NCBI GenBank assembly: GCA_029532625.1
Contig: JARFXM010000004.1
Location: 434,001 to 498,000 of the forward strand
From: Lomentospora prolificans
Taxonomy: Eukaryota > Ascomycota > Sordariomycetes > Microascales > Microascaceae
Length of the DNA: 64,000 nucleotides
Direction of reading: 5' to 3'
Made by a program: the position numbers and the translations under genes
In this document: piece by piece, positions 56,696-64,000 of the stretch
Layout of the letters: each line of letters opens with the position of its first letter
How positions within the stretch are numbered: position 1 is the stretch's first letter
Notes under the pieces: model-generated
What the model saw: the letters and a program-made list of their open reading frames with translations, nothing else
What the model was told of the DNA's origin: nothing
The model's database searches: none

Positions 56696-58579
56696 ATGAA
56701 GTGGTTCAACCTTATCACATCGGGCGCAGCCTTCTTCGCGCCAGCCCTTGCGACACCGCCACCCCGGTCGGATATTCGATGTGAGAAATACGACTATATT
56801 GTTGTAGGTGGCGGAACTTCTGGCTTAGTGGTAGCGAATAGACTCACAGAAAACAGTCGAGGTACGTCCCGAGATAGCTAGATGAAGCATCCAAGGTTAA
56901 TATAATTTTCAGCTACTGTTCTTGTCGTGGAGCGTGGGGGCTTTGCTGATGGGCCCAGAGCCATTGTTCCGTATTGGGCAAATGACTTGGATACCAGCTT
57001 GATGATTAGGCCTACCTCGGCTCCTGTCACGAACTTGAATAATGCCACCTTTCAAGTTGCAGTGGCATCTGTAGTAGGAGGAGCCACTGTCATTAACGGC
57101 ATGGCCTACATGCGCGGAAGTCGAGCCGAGTATGATGCGTGGGAAGAGCTGGGGAACCCTGGATGGGGGTGGAATGGCTTGCTTCCATACTTTCGCAAGA
57201 GTTCTACCTTTGACCCGCCATCGGCCGAGGCAACAGAAGAATGGGGCATGAAGTGGGATCCCTCCGTATTCGGGAACGGTCCCGTCCGCAGCACCATTCC
57301 AGACTTTCAGTATCCGGATCTTCACACCTTCTTATCTTCTTGGAGAGACGAGGATACTGTTCCCAAACCGGACGATGTCAATGCAGGGTTGGGACCGGGG
57401 GCATATTGGGCTCCGTCGACAATTGATGCTCGCGACCGCACACGAACCACAGCCCGCAAGGCTTATTACGATCCGGTCTTCTCCCAGAGGCCTAACCTGC
57501 GCCTTCTGACGGAGCACACCGTTACCGAGATTGTCTTTCAAAATCTCCGTGCCGTCGGCGTTAAGATTACCTCCCAGGCGACTAACGAGGATCGTATCGT
57601 GTGCGCGAGCAAAGAGGTCATCCTGGCGGCAGGAGCAATTCAGACACCTCATCTGCTACAGGTTAGCGGTATTGGCCCTAAAGAGATCCTCAACGCGGCT
57701 GGTATTCAAGTCAAGAAATATGCTCCCGGAGTCGGTGCCAACTTCCAGGATCACGCGGCTGTGCTCATGATTTTTGACCTGGCCAACGCTAGCTTCCCCA
57801 ATCCCAACACAATTACAACGAACGCGACCTACAATGCCACGGTCTGGAATGAGTACTGGACCAACCGTACTGGCCCGATTGCTGCTGGAAGTTCAAGCAG
57901 GGTAACTCTGCTGTCCTTATCCCATATCACATCCGCTGCTGCTTCGATCGTCAACCGTATCACCGCCCAGGATCCGAGAGACTATCTTCCCAGGTCACAT
58001 GCCTCCGGTCCACTTCTGAAAGGGTTCAAGAAGCAGCGAGGTATCTTGGCTCGCCTTTTTGGTTCACAAGATGCGTCCGCCTCGTCTCACCCATTTCCTG
58101 GCGGTGGTCTTGCCCCGGCGGTTCTGCTGAAGCCTCTGTCACGCGGATCAGTCACCGTCGATCCTGACGATCCGCATGGTCTTCCGGTTGTACAATACAA
58201 CACTTTTATGAATCCAGTAGATGCTGATATTGCTGTAGCCATGGTCAAGCGCGCTCGCGCTTTTTGGTCGAAGCCTGACATCTCCGTCTTGCAACCAACC
58301 GAGATCTTGCCTGGTCCCCAACATAGCACCGACGAGGAAATACTGGCCGCCTTGAAGAGTGGGGGGTTGTTACCGACACTAGCTCATCCGAGTGGCTCAT
58401 GTTCGATGATGCCCGAGGATCTTGGAGGATGTGTGGGTTCCGATTTGAGGGTTTACGGAGTTAAAGCCTTGTCTGTCGTCGATGCGTCTATCATCCCGTT
58501 GATTCCTGGAGCGCCACTGCAGGCTACAGTGTACGCAATTGCAGAGAAGGCCGCAGATATTATTAAGTCTCGAGCATGA
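56696..58579 (+). CDS. Secreted GMC oxidoreductase (FAD)
   Basis: FAD-dependent glucose-methanol-choline oxidoreductase. Exons 56696-56861 and 56913-58579 join over a 51-base intron to 610 residues, the usual length. Residues 1-19 form a signal peptide ending A-L-A. The FAD-binding G-G-G-T-S-G-L follows, then V-V-G-G-A-T-V-I-N-G-M-A-Y-M-R-G (GMC signature 1), and A-G-A-I-Q-T-P-H-L-L-Q-V-S-G-I-G (GMC signature 2). In the substrate domain H547 in H-P-S-G-S-C is the catalytic His. The second active-site position, usually His in P-x-x-H-L-Q-A-T-V-Y, reads P590 in G-A-P-L-Q-A-T-V-Y. Such a change can alter or reduce catalysis, so activity is uncertain. Substrates of this subfamily include sugars, aryl alcohols and secondary-metabolite intermediates. 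Neighbours are redox genes and relics. Confidence 0.92.
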
Positions 58580-58768
58580 GTTCAAGTACCCAATATGTAA
58601 TACGCTTTAGCAAAAGCACAACGACCGGACCATCACCTTAGCTTTTCAAGAAGTCGCACCCGAGAGACAATAATATGCCATGGATGTTGCAAAGCTTATT
58701 AAGTTCCTTCAAGTCGACATCCTATAGTGTCTGACTATCTGTCCCGTACTCGGTAAAGTAGGTTTTTA

Positions 58769-59029
58769 TCAATTGTCACCTGCCCCTCCACACTCTCTCT
58801 TTTCACCTGTCCTCACATTTTCAATCAAGCAGCCTTTCATGTGCTGCACAAGAACTCCAATGCGTCTTAGCAAGCCATTTGAATTGGGAGTGAGTTGTAC
58901 AGCTGCTCCGGTTTCGTCTCCGTAGTGAGATTGCTCAAGGATGGTCACGCGGTGCCCCTGGTTCATCCAGCGATATATGGCGGCTATCAGCCCATCTATG
59001 CCATCGCTAACAAGAAGAAGATCGAGCCC
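58769..59029 (-). pseudogene. N-terminal fragment of an FAD-dependent monooxygenase
   Basis: About 87 codons align in order to the N-terminus of salicylate hydroxylase-like FAD monooxygenases: G-L-D-L-L-L-V, a glycine loop, then G-H-R-V-T-I-L-E-Q (end of beta-2) and L-T-P-N-S-N-G-L-L-R-R. The FAD loop that should read G-A-G-I-x-G-L reads S-D-G-I-D-G-L, losing the essential glycine, and the frame stops soon after. No start codon is available in the right frame upstream. I read it as a truncated relic. Confidence 0.6.
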
Positions 59030-59711
59030 TCCTGGGTCACATTTACTCTCATTGCTTTTTTTTTATTTTTCGTCAGGGATTCGCTGTGTGTGCGTGAAGA
59101 ATCGAATTCGAGAATTTCAGAATTTCATCGTTCTCGTCATTATTGGATTCAAAGATCCATTATCCAGGGCGACGAAACGCGCATTTCCGCTTTCTTATCC
59201 CTAGTATTTTTAAGTTATCTTCTTACATTTCAGGCTATGTTCCTATATACCTCTACTCTACCACAGGGCTCCCTTTTCCTATCAGTCAACGACATCTGCT
59301 ATTTTACATCGTGGTATCACAGTGGATCCAGTTCTCATCAATTGATCCATTGATCGTTTCTCACGGACACAGCCCCGTTTCCAATATCCCACCACCGTCC
59401 GTGCTGCTCCCAAAGCTCCGACAATGTGCTGATGCCTACCGCGTAAGTCCATTCGTCGAGGAAAATACTGACCGTTGTGGTGGTTTGAATGGATTCATGG
59501 GTTCTTGGCGTGGTTTTTTGACCTTCCCTACCCACTCCACCAGAGGACCGCGCAACATAACATTGACACATGCTCTTAGAAACGCGAAATTGGTACTAAG
59601 CACCACAAACGGGGTTTTGCAAGAATAATACGGCGTAATACCTACAATCCAAACACTGAATCCCACCCTCATTGAAGACTCTTATCGCTTAACACCCCCC
59701 ACAACCCACAA
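59030..59711. other. Intergenic region
   Basis: Between the monooxygenase relic and the SDR stop codon. Overlapping frames of 78-161 codons lack motifs. Confidence 0.45.
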
Positions 59712-61100
59712 TCAGTCCATCACCTTGCGACCTCCAAACCCGGACATGCTATCCTTGATAAAATCTTGCATCGCGATTCTCCAAAACGGCGGAGACCCCT
59801 TGATACCCGTCATCGTCAACCTGGTAAGCCCGGGCAGCTCAATCTGCCGCGCTTCTCCGGCCCACAGCGCATCCACGACGTGGCCGGCAACTTCCTGCGG
59901 CGTCAAAGGCGGCGTGAGGTTTTGCAGCGGCAACTTGAAGCCCGTAAACATCTTTGTGCCCACTACGGACGGGTTGACGATCGTACAGCGGACCTTGGGC
60001 GCCTTGTAGACGTGCTTCAGTTCGGTTTGGAGGCCTTCGTGGAGGGCCAAGGCGGCGCTCTTGGAGGCGGCGTAGTCTACCATTTTGCAGGAAGCGAGGT
60101 AGGATGCTAGTGATTCGATGGTCAGTAAAATGCGCCACTAGTATATTTTTGATGTCGTTATACGTACCCATGGAGGCCATCGTGACGACGTGGCCGTGGT
60201 TGTTCTTGACCATGGCAGGTACAAATTCCTTGTAGCACATCGCAACAGCAATTGCATTGACACCGAAGGTCCTATTGAGCTATACGTTAGCCAGGCGTAT
60301 ACAACGCGTCAGGACGCTATAATACTTACAGGTCAAGATCTCTTTTCGTGAGTTCTGTCCACAAGTCATGTTAGCACTACCACAGTATATGCGCTGCGAA
60401 AGCCTCACCTAAAAGTCCCTTGGCTCGCACGATGCCCGCAATCGCGCACAACACAGTCGGGTCGCCCCAGTTTGCCCGAATCTCCTCGGCGACTTGGTGC
60501 AGGCTGTCGGCGTCGGTCAAGTCGCACTTGTAGTATTCGACGCTAGGAGCTAGAGGGAGTCAGCGCGTCATGTAAAATATCCTCACCAACTTGCGTAGAA
60601 TACCCTCTCTGCCTAGATCCGACACACTTACGCTTCGGATATGTGAGAGGGAGGATGTCAAGTACGGCAACCCTGGTTCCCTTGGACGCCAGCATCTTGA
60701 CTATCTCCCCGCCCATTCCACCCGCACCGCCTGTTACGACGACAATCTCCTTAGACCAGTCGTATTTATCCGAGACGCCGTTGTTGAGAGCTCGTCGCGA
60801 AAGATATGCCTGGAAGCGATGGGCGATGCTAGCCAGGATGCAGTAGAGCACCTTTTTCATGGCGGGCGAAGCCGTTATTTCAGGCAAAAAGGCTGCATCT
60901 CGTCCGCGCAAAACCACTTGTAGTTGTTCGGGGTTCTTGAGGGCATATGCGGCCTAATTATGATTTTTAGCTGTGTTAATAATTGCGAAAAGGGTCCTGG
61001 TGATTTCTTCTCCACATAGGAGCTGCCTTACCACGGCTGGGATCGTGAGCCAGGGATTAAAGATGGTTCCATATAGCAGCGACGATATCTTCGCTACCAT
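59712..61100 (-). CDS. Membrane-anchored short-chain dehydrogenase (DHRS/retinol-dehydrogenase-like)
   Basis: Six exons (61100-61032, 60953-60632, 60549-60409, 60354-60330, 60271-60168, 60106-59712) keep frame and give 351 residues. An N-terminal hydrophobic region (S-S-L-L-Y-G-T-I-F-N-P-W-L, then V-L-Y-C-I-L-A-S-I-A) probably anchors it to the ER or lipid droplets. The catalytic domain shows V-V-V-T-G-G-A-G-G-M-G (cofactor loop), the A-I-A-G position (replacing N-A-G), and Y-A-A-S-K (catalytic Tyr and Lys). The E-L-P-G-L near the C-terminus is typical of the DHRS3/SDR16C-like group. The 25-base fourth exon is supported by phase and restoration of L-T-K-R-D-L-D-L. Likely lipid, retinoid-like or sterol-like carbonyl substrates, inferred only from family. 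Confidence 0.85.
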
Positions 61101-62380
61101 TGTGGCGCTTTTATATGTACGATGTGTATATAGTTGTGGTGAGTGTCAATAAACGAAAGTTATCGCTGGCTGATTTTTAGAGGTGACGTCCGCAGGCGAT
61201 GCTCGCCCGTGGCCCCAGCAGGTTATAAGACCTCAGCTCAATGCACAGACCCAGCCACTCAGTAGTTCTCGTGTCTGGGATTGCTAGCTTTCAATCGCTT
61301 GACTAACTGAGGTGGGAAGTACGCCGAGTTCCAGGGCGAATCATGTTCTCGCCGTTGGTCTACCCCGCATCCAAGATGAGATCTGACGCGCAGCGCATGT
61401 AACGTCATCACAGTTGAGCGACTCGCTTAGGCCAGTATCGTCTCATCTCGCCAAATGAGGACGCATTTGCTGGTAATGCCTCGGTACCCTGAGGGTGCCT
61501 CAATCCGGCCCGTGAAGTGGTCCGGGCGGGGCAAGAGTGGCTTCCAGAGTTGCGGAGCTGAGTTGATAGACCTGGAGCATGCACCGGACTGCTAATACCG
61601 AGAGGCAGACAATCAAACAACAGAGTGCTCGAATATGTATTTCACTGATGCTTCATCGCACTTTCATCAAGATAGAGAAACGGATCATCTTCTCAAAACA
61701 CCAGTAGTTTATAAGATCACCATGGAAAATATCGTTTTTTGCATCGCGGCCTAGGCCGTTCGCTTTTCCCGTGACTTTTGGGTCTAAGGGAATTGTTGGA
61801 GGATGGAGCCGCCACATCTGTTAAGGAGGGCCTGCATCGTGCTATTATCTATGGAATCGAACAGCGCGGGCATAATAGTTAAACGTAGATTGTCGGGCAC
61901 AAGGCTATTGTCGCTTGATGCGCCTTCGTCTGATGGATAGCGGCCATCATCACCGTCACTACTACATGTCTCAGTCATAGTCTCTCCAGTCAACATACAG
62001 AAGGCATTTATCACAGACAAATTCGGAGCGGAAAACGATAACTGACGAGGATACGACGGCTCTGTCGCGAGATGTGAGCTCCAACCAAGTTATCGAGCTC
62101 ATTCAGGAATCTCTTCGCTTCGTCGAGGATCCAAGCTTGCAACGAAAAAGGCACCTCCCTCACCCACAGCACTTATATCTGAGTGAGATAAAGAGAGCGG
62201 CCGCGAAGGAAAGCGATATTTTGTGATCTCCACGCGCAAGATATTATTTCATCCACGATAGATGCCTGCTTGCCCAATTCCGCTGCCGAATCTATACCCT
62301 AATATTACAAACTGTGAGCCCAGGGCGCGTCTAATGATTCGCGGTCTCCTTCGCGTCTCGCCGATGCAGCACTCCTACCC
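61101..62380. other. Region without a convincing gene
   Basis: A minus-strand frame 61784-62020 (acidic, 78 codons) and a plus-strand open stretch around 62041-62226 (charged, helical, no Met) resemble coding exons but cannot be linked to a start, splice or known family. Confidence 0.4.
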
Positions 62381-62640
62381 ATGAATCGTGTTCTCTTCAT
62401 CGCTCTGCCCTGGTCTCTTGTTTTAGCGGACACCCATATGCGTCGTCGTCATCACGGATGCAAATGTAGGTCGCTAGTCTTCACTATGCCTCCTTGCGCC
62501 GAAGCGTACCTATGGGGATACCCGGTTGTTGGCCTAGAAAATGGCTATCTGAGAATCTCCACGGGGTTAGGTCGCAACATATGGGGTCCTGCGGGGAAGT
62601 TGGCCAGATTTAGTTCGAGATTTACGTGAGAATTTAGCGC
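62381..62640 (+). pseudogene. Possible DUF1254-protein fragment
   Basis: Starts with a signal-like segment (V-L-F-I-A-L-P-W-S-L-V-L-A) and later reads A-E-A-Y-L-W-G-Y-P-V-V-G-L-E-N, similar to the A-Y-x-x-G-Y-P block that opens the DUF1254 domain. Reading then breaks and no further domain is visible before the next gene. Weak evidence; may be an isolated relic or chance. Confidence 0.3.
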
Positions 62641-62885
62641 CGTCAGCCAGCCTCGGCAACGAGCTAACCCAATTGATGGAGAGCGGCGGTTCTCATGCAT
62701 GCTACCTTTCTCGGGACGTACATAATCTATGATCCTGTTACTAGTTCAGCCCGTGTGGGGTTTCCGAATACCTCAGAATAACGAAATCAGGTGCACCATT
62801 TGACCGCTCTTGTACGCCCCACGCGAAGTCGAATCGGAGAGATAAAGTAGGCGATTAGGCCTTTGTTCAACTAATATAGCTCCAG
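62641..62885. other. Short intergenic region before the last gene
   Basis: About 245 bases holding the promoter and leader of the SDR gene that starts at 62886; no clear element recognised. Confidence 0.5.
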
Positions 62886-64000
62886 ATGGCGGCAGACAAT
62901 ATCGAGATCGACATCAACACAATCCCTTACGATGCACCACTCTCAATCAAAACTCCTGGACGACCGAGCCGACCCTGGGGCACAGTCAGCGACCTGAAGG
63001 GCGACGACAAGACGCGAATTGCTGTGCCTCCGGTGGACTTGGTGGGGAAATGGATCATAATCAGCGGCTCCAACAACGGCATCGGTAGAGAAGCCGCCTT
63101 GCAATTTGCTTCTTGGGGAGCAAATCTCATCCTCGCCTGTCGAGACCCACCAACCAGGGAGAAGCATCCGACCGCAGTAGTCGAAGAATGCAAAGAGGCC
63201 GCCATGAATGCCTCGCACACCGACAGCACTATCGAGTGGTGGGAGGTTGATTTTGCCAAGCTGCAGAGCGTGGAGTCGTTCGCGCGGCGCTGGCTGGATA
63301 CCGGCCGGCCTCTCGATATCCTGTGCAACAATGCGGGAATGGGCTCAAGCCCCGCAGGCAGCGCGGTTTTCAAGACGGAGGATGGGTTTGAGATCATCCA
63401 TCAGGTCAACTTCTTGTCGCATGTACTCCTTACGCTTAGCCTGATCCCCTCCCTCTCCAAAGCCGCGACTCCCCGCATTGTTTGTACTACCAGCGTATTT
63501 CATTTCCATGGCGACTTCGATCTCCGCAATTGCAACGGCGAGTTGGGCATAACAGGCCCGGAAGGTGTCAAATTCTACCAGAACAACAAGTTGTGGTTCC
63601 AGGTCTGGCTCACTGAACTGCAACGCCGTCTTATACAACATCCCGAGCTCAGGCATATCACGATCAACGGCGTGCATCCCGGTTACGTCAATAGCGGTAT
63701 CTGGAATCTTAACAATATCGGCGGGGGTTTCGCTCTCTGGCTGAAAGAATCATACATAAAAGCCATGGCCTATTTCTACGCAATCGATGAACAGCAGGGT
63801 TCTATGGGAATCGTTAATGCGGCCACTCAGCCGAATGCTGGCCCGGATCCCGACACGCAGGGAGTGGGCGAGGCCGGTGGGAGAGGCGGTGGCAGATATT
63901 TCAATAGGATTTGGGAAGCCGACCCGATGCCCCATGTAAAGGACCCGGATTGTCGACAGCGAGTCTGGCGAAAGGTGAACGATGAGCTGAAATTGGAGGA
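62886..64000 (+). CDS. Short-chain dehydrogenase, retinol-dehydrogenase-like, 3' partial
   Basis: The frame opens with the ATG at 62886 and runs to the right edge without a stop (over 370 codons). An N-terminal extension of about 50 residues precedes the SDR core. The cofactor loop S-G-S-N-N-G-I-G-R-E-A-A, N-N-A-G-M, V-C-T-T-S with the catalytic Ser, Y-Q-N-N-K with catalytic Tyr and Lys, and N-G-V-H-P-G-Y-V are all present. A-C-R after beta-2 suggests NADP(H). The RDH11/12/WWOX-like layout is common in fungi; the substrate is unknown. A Gly-rich insertion (G-E-A-G-G-R-G-G-G-R) lies near the visible end. Confidence 0.9.
   Translation, partial: MAADNIEIDINTIPYDAPLSIKTPGRPSRPWGTVSDLKGDDKTRIAVPPVDLVGKWIIISGSNNGIGREAALQFASWGANLILACRDPPTREKHPTAVVEECKEAAMNASHTDSTIEWWEVDFAKLQSVESFARRWLDTGRPLDILCNNAGMGSSPAGSAVFKTEDGFEIIHQVNFLSHVLLTLSLIPSLSKAATPRIVCTTSVFHFHGDFDLRNCNGELGITGPEGVKFYQNNKLWFQVWLTELQRRLIQHPELRHITINGVHPGYVNSGIWNLNNIGGGFALWLKESYIKAMAYFYAIDEQQGSMGIVNAATQPNAGPDPDTQGVGEAGGRGGGRYFNRIWEADPMPHVKDPDCRQRVWRKVNDELKLE

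Overview
This window is nuclear DNA from a filamentous ascomycete (Pezizomycotina). Most genes carry short introns of about 50-80 bases with GT..AG ends and are packed on both strands without operons. The families are typical of these fungi: fungal-type bifunctional BioDA, DHA2 MFS, Nha1-type antiporter, GH114, CE12, a DUF7600-like F-box protein and GMC oxidoreductase. I cannot name the genus. I built gene models by joining exons in frame across splice sites; reading frames close in nearly all of them.

Layout. 1-1776: 3' part of a DHA2-type MFS transporter. 1940-6465: head-to-head biotin genes, bioF (minus) and bioDA (plus). 6887-8833: Nha1-type Na+/H+ antiporter. 8834-12589: no convincing gene. 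12590-15580: head-to-head 3-dehydroshikimate dehydratase and 6-phosphogluconate dehydrogenase-like gene. 16775-17089: small disordered protein. 17090-20129: 3 kb without a gene. 20130-25924: conserved fungal protein, SDR, mannose-6-phosphate isomerase and a secreted endonuclease/exonuclease/phosphatase-fold protein. 27936-33427: SAM methyltransferase, a small membrane protein and an F-box protein. 35950-40567: two probable secreted carbohydrate-active enzymes (GH114 and a CE12 rhamnogalacturonan acetylesterase).

41628-48334 is the most unusual part. A very large multi-exon minus-strand gene carries a chitin-binding (CBM5/12-like) module and long charged helical segments. It lies head-to-head with a plus-strand gene that looks like a bacterial polymorphic toxin, with a pre-toxin TG-like segment followed by a PD-(D/E)XK-like nuclease candidate. 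Both look bacterial in style but are spliced like fungal genes.

48433-54111 holds an M13 metallopeptidase and an ARF-like GTPase fused to a long C-terminal region. 54877-64000 mixes intact redox genes (GMC oxidoreductase, two SDRs) with broken remains (NmrA-like gene, FAD monooxygenase fragment, possible DUF1254 fragment). This resembles a decaying secondary-metabolism or detoxification neighbourhood. The last SDR runs off the right edge.
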